NCBI RefSeq assembly: GCF_020497125.1
Contig: NC_059082.1
Location: 54,334,524 to 54,398,523, forward strand
Length of the DNA: 64,000 nucleotides
Reading direction: 5' to 3'
From: Mauremys mutica
Taxonomy: Eukaryota > Chordata > Testudines > Geoemydidae
Shown here: in pieces, positions 19,309 through 28,816 of the stretch
How the letters are laid out: every line of letters starts with the position of its first letter
Numbering within the stretch: position 1 is the stretch's first letter
Position numbers and translations under genes: made by a program
Notes under the pieces: model-generated
Database searches by the model: none
Told to the model about the DNA's origin: nothing
Seen by the model: the letters and a program-made list of their open reading frames with translations, nothing else

Positions 19309-20703
19309 TCAACAAACCTTTGGCTGAGTGTTCTCATATACTGTGGACAAGATGTGATTGAGTGCCCTGGAGCTGGGGCTCTCAATGAGAGGGTACATAG
19401 GGACCTTTGGGTGACGGGGGGCACAAAGTTTACGGAGGAGCAGTTTAAAACAAGCAATCAGGAGGAGGGTGACCAGGCACAGTACCACACCTGTGAGGAG
19501 GAGACGCACAAGGCCACTTCCCAGTCCTCCTAGGTTGGGCAACCAACTCCAAAGGGAATCAAAAATTGTGGGTTCTCTTTCCTGGGCCTTCCACTGCTCG
19601 AAAGCCTGTTTGGCTGACAGGATGTGTTTGTTAATGTCCTGTGAGTTTTTTGGGACATAAGTACAACATTTATTTTCAATAAGGGCACACACCCCGCCCT
19701 GAGAGGCTAAAACATAATCTAGGGCCTGTCTGTTTTGCAGAGCCAGCAACCGGAGCTGATAAAGCTCTGAGTTAAGGCTTTTTTCTATGGCCAGGGTCTC
19801 ATTGGCAAACTTGGTGAGGAACATAGAGAGCCTACGGTAAATTTGAGACAGCCGTCCCACCCCATAAGATGGGAGGAGGATTATACCAAGTCTGTCTCCC
19901 TTCCTAATGGGCTCTGGGGTGGCATACAAGGACTTACGCTGCCTGGGGCAGCCAGGGGGCAGTTTAGGGAGCACTCGAAGGGGAGGGGCAAGATATTTTA
20001 CATAACAGCTTTCATACCACCGATGCGGTAGCCACTTATAGGCAGAGGTACCACAAACGTAAAATGAGTGGCCATTTCCTACTAACCCATTATAACCACT
20101 CTTCCACCTTTCCGTTTGGGAGCCACTAAGAGTTCCGAACCGGGTGGTAGAGTTGGATTTGCCATTAACATAGACCGGGAGAGAAGCATTCCTGTTAGGG
20201 GAGAAATAATACTGACAGGTGCTATTTCCGGCGGACCAGGTGTGATTGTCAGACTGGAACTGTTGATAGCACACCAACCCGGGGCCCGCTGACCGCAGCC
20301 TAATAGGGGAAGGGATACGCGTCGAGTTGGCTTGCGGTTCCCAGGGGTCGTCCCTCAATGCATACTGGGATTCAATAGTACAGTTCTGTGACAAAGGGGT
20401 ACCCGAGATGTTTCTTCCCCTACTGAACCATCCCCAACAGAGATCTGACCAATTTTGGGGAACCACCCTCCAGGGCAACCCAGCTGCGTGGTGCGGGATT
20501 TGGGAGCATATCCAGCAGTTAGAGAGGTTAAACTTTTGGGCAAAGCAAACCTTCAGGCCCTCATACGTATTTGCTTCTAATTTGTTAGGGATTCCCCTCC
20601 AGCCCGCATGTGCCTGGGGAGAAACGGGAGTTAACGAGAGGAGTGTTTTCATAACAAAAAGTAACACTGTGGCAAACCCTAGGCCTGGATCCATACTGGG
20701 CAA
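19309..20703 (-). CDS. env: provirus envelope (env), open frame of 464 codons
   Basis: Gamma-type retroviral Env. Residues 1-33 look like a signal peptide. The surface part has many N-glycosylation sites and a CWIC motif at 63-66, the isomerase-type CXXC of gammaretroviral SU. A basic RQRK at 254-257 lies where SU/TM cleavage is expected but is not a canonical R-X-K/R-R furin site. A hydrophobic stretch near 272-280 may be the fusion peptide. A heptad-rich region leads to an LQNRQALD-containing segment followed by a CX6CC motif (339-347). A membrane anchor spans about 395-425, with a short tail. The frame is uninterrupted although gag and pol are damaged. It starts about 200 bp past the end of pol, in another frame. 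Confidence 0.92.
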   Translation of the reverse strand: MPSMDPGLGFATVLLFVMKTLLSLTPVSPQAHAGWRGIPNKLEANTYEGLKVCFAQKFNLSNCWICSQIPHHAAGLPWRVVPQNWSDLCWGWFSRGRNISGTPLSQNCTIESQYALRDDPWEPQANSTRIPSPIRLRSAGPGLVCYQQFQSDNHTWSAGNSTCQYYFSPNRNASLPVYVNGKSNSTTRFGTLSGSQTERWKSGYNGLVGNGHSFYVCGTSAYKWLPHRWYESCYVKYLAPPLRVLPKLPPGCPRQRKSLYATPEPIRKGDRLGIILLPSYGVGRLSQIYRRLSMFLTKFANETLAIEKSLNSELYQLRLLALQNRQALDYVLASQGGVCALIENKCCTYVPKNSQDINKHILSAKQAFEQWKAQEREPTIFDSLWSWLPNLGGLGSGLVRLLLTGVVLCLVTLLLIACFKLLLRKLCAPRHPKVPMYPLIESPSSRALNHILSTVYENTQPKVC

Positions 20704-20903
20704 GTGACCCTAAGGCCTAACAATTACAATTCCCCAAATACCCACAAAATAACAATTACCAATAACAAACAGATTAAAAACAAAAGGGACCAGGCCCACA
20801 GGTTAGGCTGGCCCTGTGAAAATAAACACAGCCAACGCTCAGAGTTTTCACGGGGAGTGCGCTGCAACTGTTCAAAGGGGTCACAGGGCATTCCCAGCAG
20901 GCC

Positions 20904-23900
20904 TTACTGTCGCCTGAATAACAGTTTAAGTCCCAGATCGTCACTGGCAGTCTTCTCCGCAGGCTGGACGGTCCACCGTTCAGGAGTGGGCACTGCTTTC
21001 AGACGAGAGTGATGGATCCAGTTCTTGTATCCCTCAACCTTTGCTGCTGTGTGGGAGATCAGCAGGACGGTGTGGGGTCCCTTCCACTTCTCTTGGAGAG
21101 GCTCGTCCTTCCAGGTACGAACGAGAACGGAGTCGCCGGGCTGCAGGGAGTAGACAGGGGCATCCAGCGGGAGAGGCTGCAAATTTTTGGTATACCTGTG
21201 GAGAGAACAGAGAACAGCAGACAGAGAGCACATGTACTGAGATAAGAAACCGCAGCCTACCTCCCACTCCCCTAACAGAACCGGTGTACCATTCATAGGC
21301 CATGCCCTCCCAAACACAATTTCGAAGGGACTAAGCCCTAACCTGCCCTTTGGGAGAGCACGAACTCGGAGCAAAACAAGGGGTAAGGCATCAGGCCATC
21401 GAAGAGAAGCCTCTTGGCAGACCTTTGAGAGATGCTGCTTGAGTGTCTGATTAGTACGTTCCACTACTCCACTGGCCTGTGGTCGCCATGGAGTGTGGAG
21501 CTTCCAGGGGATCTGTAGGACATCCGAAATCCTCTGAACGACTTGCGATGTGAAGTGTGTTCCATTGTCAGATTCCATCCACTGGGGGAGTCCGAAGCGA
21601 GGAATGATCTCTTTGACAAACTTGAGAGCCACCGTTCTGGCAGTGTTGTTACGGCATGGGAAGGCTTCAGGCCATCCGCTGAATCGATCCACTAAGACGA
21701 GGAGGTATCTGAACCCTTGGGTCCGGGGGAATTCAGTGAAGTCTATTTGCCACACCAATCCTGGGCCTGGGGTAGGTTCCAGAGTGGCTGGCGGCACTGA
21801 CACTCCTGGTGGAGGGTTGTTCTTTTGACAGACTAAACACTCAGCCTGTACCTGGGATGCCAGGGGTCTAAGTCTAGAGGTTAGAAAATACTTATTCATA
21901 AGCTGGGTGAGAGCCTCCCTTCCAGCGTGGGTGGTTTGATGCAGTTTTTGTAGCACTTGCTGCACTAGATTTTTTGGTAAGAGGATTTTTCCTTCTGTGG
22001 AGTGGAGCCATCCTTCCTTTTCCTGGAGCCCAAGTGAGTTAGCCAGGTTTTTTTCTTCATGAGAGTACTGAGGGGCTGGGAGCTTCCCTACCGATGGGAT
22101 GAGGGCATGCATATGGGCCTCCTCAGCTTCCAATGGTTCCAGGGTAGCAGCTCGCTTGGCTTTCCTGTCTGCCCTGGCGTTGCCCTTGGCCACATCCTGA
22201 TCTTCCTTTCGATGGGCTTTACAGTGCACCACTGCTACCGCTGAGGGGAGCTGTACCGCTTTCAGAAGCCGGAGGATCTGTGTCCCATGCTTGACCGGAG
22301 AACCTTCAGCTGTCAGCATTCCTCTCTGCTTCCACAGACCTGCATGAGCATGTAGCACTCCAAAGGCATATTTGGAATCAGTAAAAATGTTAACTCTTTT
22401 TTCTTTTGACAGTTCGAGCGCACGGGTTAAAGCTACCAATTCAGCCAGCTGGGCTGATGTTCCGGCAGGCAAACCCTCTGCCAACACAGTTTCGTGGAGA
22501 GTTACAACAGCATAGCCCACCCTCCTTTGTCCGTCTGTGACAAAACTACTGCCGTCAGTGTACCACTTATAATCTGCATTTGGGAGTGGTTGGTCTTTTA
22601 AGCCCGGACGGCTGGAGTATTGGGCATCTATGATTTCCAAACAGTTGTGTTCCTGCTCCTCTGTTTCTGGCAACATAGTGGCTGGGTTAAGGGAGGGGCA
22701 GGTTTGCAGGGAAACTTCAGGATTTTCTAGGAGTTTAGCCTGGTACCGAGCTACCCGAGCCTGGGTGAGCCAGAGACCACCCTTAGTGTCCAGCAGGGCT
22801 TGGACCATGTGAGGGGTATACACTTGCACAGTTCCTCCCAAAGTTAGCTTTTCTGCTTCCCCAAGCACTAGAGCAGTTGCTGCGACCGCCCGCAAACATG
22901 CTGGCCACCCCTTGGCAACTTGATCCAGCTGTTTAGAGAAATATGCCACAGGACGTTTCCAGGTGCCTAGTAACTGAGTAAGCACTCCTAGGGCTACTCC
23001 CTTTCTTTCATGCACATACAGTTGAAACGGCTTAGAGAGGTCCGGCAGACCGAGGGCGGGGGCTTCCATTAGTTTTCTCTTTAACACTTTAAATGCCTTG
23101 TCGGCTTCTGAGGACCAGTGATCCGCTCCCTTAACGCATTCGTACAGGGGTTTAGCCCACAGTCCGAACTCCGGGATCCATATTCTGCAGAAGCCTGCCA
23201 TGCCCAGAAAAGCCCTGAGCCGTTTACGATTGCTTGGGACAGGAATTTGACAGATAGCTTCCTTCCTTTCATTTGAAAGCTGCCGCTCCCCTTGCCTTAT
23301 GTGAAACCCTAAGTACTGTACTTCTGAGAGGGCAATTTGAGCCTTCCTCCGAGCCACCCGGTATCCTCGGAGTCCAACAAAGTTCAGGAGGCTCACAGTT
23401 GCCTTAAGGCAAGGGGTCAGACCCACAGCAGCAATTAATAAGTCATCTACATACTGCAGGAGAAGAACTTTGTCCGCATTATCCCATTCTTCCAAGTCTC
23501 TAGCCAGAGCCTGGCCGAAAAGGGTGGGGGAGTTTTTAAACCCCTGAGCCAACACAGTCCAGCAAAGCTGCTTTTTAACCCTTTTCTTGTCCTCCCACTC
23601 GAAGGAGAAAATCTCCTGAGATTGAATGTCGACCGGAATTGTGAAGAAAGCGTCTTTTAAATCAAGGACCGAAAAATGGGTGTACTGCCCCCCTATAGAT
23701 GCCAACAGTGTATACAGGTTTGGAACAAGGGGGTGCAGAGTCTTAACCCGCTCATTAACCGCCCTCAGGTCCTGGACCAGCCGATATGTGCCATTGGGCT
23801 TTCGTACAGGCAAGATGGGGGTGTTCCTGGCTGACTGGCATTCTCGCAGTATCCCATACTTTAGAAACTGATCTATATTTTCCTGCAGCCCTTTTCTGGC

Positions 23901-24401
23901 TTCCCTTTTGATCGGATACTGCTTGATCCGCACCGGACCTTTTCCTGGCAGGAGCTGAACGTTAATGGGGGTGTGATGGGCTGCCTTTCCTGGGACCCCT
24001 GATGCCCATACTAGAGGGAAAACCTGGTCCTCCCACTGGCTCCACTCTGGGGCTTGAATGGCTGAGGGCTCAACTGCAAGGGTCATTAACCAGGTATTCT
24101 CTGGGGGCAAGGTGAGGGTGATTTCATCTTGGGTGAAATGCAGAGTGGCACCTAAGCGACAAAGCAGATCCCGTCCCAGTAGAGGCGTTGGACAGTCGGG
24201 GAGGTAAACCAGCTTGTGGGATAGAGTTTTGTCGCCCAGAGCACATTCTGCTGGGGCATACACTGGACACTTGGTTCCTTTCCCTGTGGCGCCTACCACA
24301 GTGAGGGAATCTGCCATGGGCAGCTGAAGGGGTTGATTTACAGCGGTTCGAGCTGCTTCAGAGTCTATTAAAAAGTCTATTTCCGAATTTCCCACCCGCA
24401 T
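20904..24401 (-). CDS. pol: provirus pol: protease, reverse transcriptase, RNase H, integrase
   Basis: Open frame of 1165 codons from an internal ATG; the true pol frame extends upstream in frame with gag. Protease lies at about 1-100, with the active-site triad reading D13-S-E15 where D-S/T-G is required. Reverse transcriptase spans about 150-500 with YVDD at 317-320. RNase H spans about 605-750 with acidic residues D616, E654, D675 and D745 in place. Integrase follows, with a zinc HHCC set (H821, H825, C855, C858) and a catalytic core D887, D945, E981 with the standard 35-residue spacing. Gammaretroviral organisation; RT, RNase H and integrase look complete while the protease is probably dead. 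Confidence 0.93.
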   Translation of the reverse strand: MRVGNSEIDFLIDSEAARTAVNQPLQLPMADSLTVVGATGKGTKCPVYAPAECALGDKTLSHKLVYLPDCPTPLLGRDLLCRLGATLHFTQDEITLTLPPENTWLMTLAVEPSAIQAPEWSQWEDQVFPLVWASGVPGKAAHHTPINVQLLPGKGPVRIKQYPIKREARKGLQENIDQFLKYGILRECQSARNTPILPVRKPNGTYRLVQDLRAVNERVKTLHPLVPNLYTLLASIGGQYTHFSVLDLKDAFFTIPVDIQSQEIFSFEWEDKKRVKKQLCWTVLAQGFKNSPTLFGQALARDLEEWDNADKVLLLQYVDDLLIAAVGLTPCLKATVSLLNFVGLRGYRVARRKAQIALSEVQYLGFHIRQGERQLSNERKEAICQIPVPSNRKRLRAFLGMAGFCRIWIPEFGLWAKPLYECVKGADHWSSEADKAFKVLKRKLMEAPALGLPDLSKPFQLYVHERKGVALGVLTQLLGTWKRPVAYFSKQLDQVAKGWPACLRAVAATALVLGEAEKLTLGGTVQVYTPHMVQALLDTKGGLWLTQARVARYQAKLLENPEVSLQTCPSLNPATMLPETEEQEHNCLEIIDAQYSSRPGLKDQPLPNADYKWYTDGSSFVTDGQRRVGYAVVTLHETVLAEGLPAGTSAQLAELVALTRALELSKEKRVNIFTDSKYAFGVLHAHAGLWKQRGMLTAEGSPVKHGTQILRLLKAVQLPSAVAVVHCKAHRKEDQDVAKGNARADRKAKRAATLEPLEAEEAHMHALIPSVGKLPAPQYSHEEKNLANSLGLQEKEGWLHSTEGKILLPKNLVQQVLQKLHQTTHAGREALTQLMNKYFLTSRLRPLASQVQAECLVCQKNNPPPGVSVPPATLEPTPGPGLVWQIDFTEFPRTQGFRYLLVLVDRFSGWPEAFPCRNNTARTVALKFVKEIIPRFGLPQWMESDNGTHFTSQVVQRISDVLQIPWKLHTPWRPQASGVVERTNQTLKQHLSKVCQEASLRWPDALPLVLLRVRALPKGRLGLSPFEIVFGRAWPMNGTPVLLGEWEVGCGFLSQYMCSLSAVLCSLHRYTKNLQPLPLDAPVYSLQPGDSVLVRTWKDEPLQEKWKGPHTVLLISHTAAKVEGYKNWIHHSRLKAVPTPERWTVQPAEKTASDDLGLKLLFRRQ

Positions 24402-24407
24402 TTTTAC

Positions 24408-24452
24408 TCAGGGTTCCGGGGGCAGGATAGTCCGTCTCCCCTGACACCCCTA
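24408..24452 (-). promoter_or_regulatory. gag-pol UAG readthrough context
   Basis: The gag stop reads GAC UAG GGG UGU CAG GGG, then a CCCCCGGAACCC block, closely paralleling the MLV readthrough region; pol continues in the same frame. Here an additional UGA at 24408-24410, 14 codons downstream, would block the product even after readthrough. Confidence 0.75.
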
Positions 24453-25853
24453 GTCTTGATTCTCTGCTGCCATCATAGGGGTATCTTCCCTTTCAGGGCA
24501 CTCATTTTTCCAGTGTCCCTCTTTTCGGCATATGGCACACTGATTGCGACCCAAACGCCTTTCCTGGGAGCCAGGGCGCCCACGTCCACGGCCTCTTATT
24601 CCCCGGCCCCTTTCACCTCCTTCCTGAAACTTCCTCTTGTCACTGGCCTGTACTGCTGCAACCATCATCTTCACTTCCCTCTTTTCCTTCTCCCCCTCTC
24701 TAAGGCTGTAAGCCCTGTTTGCAGTTTCCAAAATCTGTGCCACAGACATGCCCATCAAGTCCTCCTTTTTCTGCAATTTCCTTTTAATGTCAGGGGCCGC
24801 ATGGCTGGTAAAGATACCTTTTATAATTGCCTCAGTTGCTACATTATCAGGGTCTGCGTTAGTATTTTGCCGAATGGCATCCTAGATGCGCTGCAGAAAA
24901 GCGACCGGACTCTCCTTTGGCTCCTGTATGAGCTCGTATGGCTTGGCCCAATTGTTATGTCGGACAGCCGAGTGACGGAGTCCGTGCAAAAGCAACTCCT
25001 TGTAGGAGTTGAGGAGGGTGAGGTGAGCATGGTTGTTAGGATTCCAACCGGGATCAGTCCGGGGGACCACTGCCTTGGGTCCAGGGGCAGCTGCATTTGC
25101 ATCCTGTCTTCGCTGCGCTTCCTCCCTCACCTTGGACAAAACCTGAGCCCGCTCCACCTCAGACAATAGGGTTCTCATGAGGACATTACAGTCGTTCCAG
25201 TCAGGCTTGTGGCTAGCGAAACACCCCTCAAACACCGAGATAAACTTGTTTGGGTTTGTGGAAAACTCCCCTGCCTGTGCCTTAAAGGCTGACAGGTCCA
25301 CTGGGTTGAAAGGCACATGGGTGTAAACTTGTATAGTAGTGGCTGGGCGCGTTTCCGTTGTTGGGCTGGATACCGCGGTCTCAGTGATCAACAGATAGAC
25401 ACCCACCGAGGGGGCAATCCCCGGAGCACGGGGTACCTGTTCTTTATAGGGTGGGGGTGTAGGAGCCGAAGGGGACACCGACTCTGCCATTACAACCAGG
25501 GAGAGGTTTGGGGAACTAACACTAGTGACTACCGAACCTGTCGGAGTCAAATTACACTTTAACAGAAGATCTGACCTATCTCTTAACGTCATAAACAACT
25601 GTGCATACATAAGTTCATTCCATTTATTCATTCACTGACAAAACAAAGCTAATTGAAGGATCGTGTTGTAATTAAGTGATCCCTCCGGTGGCCACCTCTC
25701 CTGGCCCTCTAGCTGGTACTGAGGCCAGTCAACTGTACAGAACCTTTTCAGTTTACTCTTATTCAATGGATCTTTTTCAAACACCTTCCAATTCAGTAGA
25801 ATACATTTTAAGGGTGTACACCATGCCCTGCCTGTACTCTGTTCCTGCCCCAT
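24450..25853 (-). pseudogene. gag: provirus gag with two premature stops
   Basis: The start MGQEQS carries the Gly-2 myristoylation signal of gammaretroviral matrix. Matrix is followed by a PPPY late-domain motif, a capsid with VPFNPVDLSAFKAQ, and a nucleocapsid with one CCHC zinc knuckle (CAICRKEGHWKNEC). The frame of 467 codons is broken by TGA at 25632-25634 (codon 74) and TAG at 24882-24884 (codon 324). Its natural end is the TAG at 24450-24452. Both premature stops are one transition from a sense codon (probably CGA and CAG). Confidence 0.88.
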
Positions 25854-26170
25854 ACCTATGGGAAGACACTGGGCGTTCCCAGGTCTTAACGCAAAAGTCC
25901 ACACCACTGGACTGTTTCAACCTTATCCGTGAGACCGTTTCCCCACCGTCACCTGCAGCCTACCTTATCTGCGAGACCGGTTCCCCACCGTCGCCCGCAG
26001 CCGCTTCTCCACTACTCGAGCGCATTGCACCATAGTACCCTCCGGGGTCGACCACACCGCGTCTCCGCCGAGGCCCCCGATGAAGTCACCGGTGCGCGCT
26101 GGGCGTCGGTCGTTGCCGCAATCCGTCGACCTCCAGGAGGGGTCCGGGCAAGGCTAGATTTTAGCCTCAA

Positions 26171-26188
26171 GCCCACCCAGGGACGCCA
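26171..26188 (-). promoter_or_regulatory. candidate primer-binding site
   Basis: Four bases after the 5' LTR the minus strand reads TGGCGTCCCTGGGTGGGC. It starts with the TGG that pairs to a tRNA CCA end. I could not assign the tRNA with confidence. Confidence 0.6.
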
Positions 26189-26192
26189 AGAC

Positions 26193-26834
26193 TGTTGCCA
26201 GCACAGAATGCCCGAGGTAGCAACAGTGGTTCGTTGCCCGGTGTGCTTCGCTCCAATAAACACACCAAGGTGGAGAAGCAGACAAAGTTTATTTGAGATC
26301 TCAAAGCGGTGCAAGGAGACAGAGGCGTCTCAAATCAAGCACACCGCTACAAGCAGCTTTTTCTCTCTTTATACATAACTTCAGCTAAGCATTCCTATTA
26401 CCCCCCTCCGCCACTACTCCCCCCCTCTACTCCCCCTCCCTCCTATTTCCCATATAGCAGATACATTATGCAGTGGCAATTACATTAAGCAGGTTAAATC
26501 ATACTTGGCAGCAAACAATTCATCTCGTTAGTGACTTTTTCTTGAACTGTTATCTTGTCTTACTCTCTTTGATTTGTTATCCTGCCCCCCTTAGCCAGGT
26601 GCAAGCAGGCCTTATTATTACCTCCTGGTACCAGTGTTACACTGATAACTAGCTGTTACACATTCCATTCTCGGTTGCTGGCCTGTAAGGTCGATTAGAG
26701 TTTAAACATGGAGGCGCTCTGGGCAAGCATAAAATAACTTTGGATCTGTTCAGGCCTGGTACAGAAAGGCTTCATTGGCACTATAGTTTTCCACCCTCCT
26801 GAGTTACCTAGGGCCATGCCTAATGCCACCAACA
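26193..26834 (-). repeat. provirus 5' LTR
   Basis: Near-identical partner of 18649-19288; differences seen by eye are about five substitutions and two one-base length changes in C runs. The right flank begins acct, repeating the left flank. Confidence 0.93.
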
Positions 26835-26838
26835 ACCT

Positions 26839-28690
26839 GCCGCAGGAGAGACCTTCCACCCATTCCCAGCTACCAAAAGCCAGCTGGTGCCCCAGAGGAC
26901 AGAGAGGGACTGGCAGCTGGGACCATCAGGCGCCTCGGTGGTCAGCTGGCAGTTTGCCTGCCCATGGACTCCAGAATTAAGGCCACTAAAATACCCGACT
27001 CCTGAGAGAGACCCAGTGAAACTCCGCTTGAGAACCTCAGCTGAGAAAGGTCACAGGCCAAGTCCTGCAGTGGGACTGATGTGCTCCAGGCTGCAGGATC
27101 ACCTGCTGCCGCAAGGAGGCTGCTGGTGGGATGCAGGTGCTCCATGCCCTCCTCCCCCACTCCCCCAAGTTGCAAAACGCTTGGCTCTGACCTGGTGACT
27201 TCTGGCCCCAGAGCACAGAGATAGGAGGAGGCAAGGAGCAAGGAATACAGGTTTCTATGGCGCCAGCCCCACACAGAGTATAGTGCTCTCTGCACATCCC
27301 CCTGCAGCATGTGGAATAGGCATTGAGCCCAGTCCTGTCCCTAGTGCTGTGAGCAGGAGGAAGCAGGGTTTACACTCGTTAGCTGATTTGCTCTTGGTCC
27401 GTGGAAGGGTTGCTCTGCCTTGGGCCTGCTTGTCACTGGTTCTGGCTGGTGTGGCAGATTTCCCCTCTCTCCCTTGCTGCTAAAGTTGGCTCATTGCTAC
27501 CCCGCCCTCTCTCTTAATGGTTAAGGAGCTCAGCTCACATTCCCTGGTCACTTCTCATGGGCTTGGTTTCAAAGGCAGGGCCCTTCCTCACAATGCAAAC
27601 AGGGAGCAAAGAATCTTGGGCCACAGGCCTCCAGCAAGGGTCCATGGCAGCTGATGTGACTGTACAGGAAGTCTCCCTGATTTCATATCATTGTGTTTCT
27701 TTTACCCAGCCCACCAGAAGAGGCGATGGTGATCATCTAGCATGGATGATTGTTATCCCCAAGCAGGGCAGCTCCATTCCTTGGCTTCCCTACCCCCCCA
27801 TCTCACAATAGAGGAGTTGTTTTTTATTGCAATCCGGGGAATTTGACTGCACCAAAAAAGACTGCAGCTCTGCCTGAAGATACATGTGAATCTTGTGCTT
27901 TAAGGCCTGCTGAACCTGTGCCGGGAGGTGCTGAGCATCTGCCACTCCTCCTACCTCCAGCTCCCAGGACATGATCAGCAGAGCCTTGATCCCAGGCAGG
28001 TGGGAGGCTCAGCAGGCCTGGCCAGGAGCCTTTGCAGAGAAAACAGGGTTGGTGCAGATATAGCCCTGCTCTGGTGCATATAGACAAAGATCTACTGGTG
28101 ACAATGGCTGCTGGGTCTGTTATTAATGTCTTGGTGAACTGTTCTGAGTGGAAGCCATCGGTAAACATTGCTGATTCCGCTCAAACCCTGGGGAGTGTTA
28201 GCAGGAGACAGCAGGGCCCCACGCACTTCTGCAAAACCCATCTGGCCTCCTGCATGCAGAGATTTTCAACGGGCCATAAACCAGCAGGGCTGACTCTGGG
28301 CCAGGGGGTGTCAAGTGCTTGTATAAACAGGACTGGTGCAAACACTGCCCTTCCCCCAGTACTAACCATCAGCAGAGCCCCTGCACCAGCCAGCTTGCTC
28401 CTGAAGAAAGCGCTGGCTTCCGTGCTAAATGTGGCTCCTGGGGAATGCTAAGGGAGTCTGCAGATCTCATCTATTTTGAGGAGAAACCACAGGCTCCTTT
28501 TTGCCTGGTGGGAGGAACATGAGCCCCTTGCATCAGGGGGGGAAACCAGTGAGATCAGCCACAAAAACCCGAGAGAGAGATGCAGAGGAGAATACAGAAG
28601 TCAGACACTAAACCAAAGTCATTCTTCCAATTCAAGACCTACCAGAAGACTCTGTGACTCCCGGCTCTCTGCTGCCGAACGCGCTGGGCG
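26839..28690. other. PTX4 upstream region, nothing recognised
   Basis: Unique-looking DNA between the provirus and PTX4. No CpG island, exon or clear transposon was seen. The PTX4 promoter should lie near its right end, but no convincing TATA box could be assigned. Confidence 0.5.
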
Positions 28691-28696
28691 AGGAAA

Positions 28697-28816
28697 ATGC
28701 TGCCCGTTTGCCTTCTTCTTGCTGCTGTGTGTCTGCAGGGGAGCCTGCTGCAGGAGGCCGGGACCAGGGACCAGAGAAAGCCGTTCTTTGAAAGGTTTAG
28801 GAGACTCGAGGAGCAG
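28697..28816 (+). CDS. PTX4: PTX4 exon 1 (signal peptide)
   Basis: Forty codons from MLPVCLL to RRLEEQ with donor CAG|gtgaat in phase 0. Continues into [10 protein letters not shown] of exon 2, a junction typical of PTX4. Confidence 0.93.

Larger units (their letters stand above)
18649..26834 (-). mobile_element. endogenous gammaretrovirus-like provirus (full length, minus strand)
   Basis: The 8.19-kb provirus has two LTRs of about 640 bp starting TGTTG and ending CAACA (plus-strand reading), flanked by a 4-bp duplication acct (18645-18648 and 26835-26838). Order in the viral sense is 5' LTR, primer-binding region, gag, pol, polypurine tract after env, 3' LTR. gag and pol share one frame with a UAG between them, as in MLV. 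The LTRs differ by about five substitutions and two small indels by eye, so the insertion is young. gag has two premature stops and the protease region has further damage, so the copy is not an intact virus. Confidence 0.93.
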
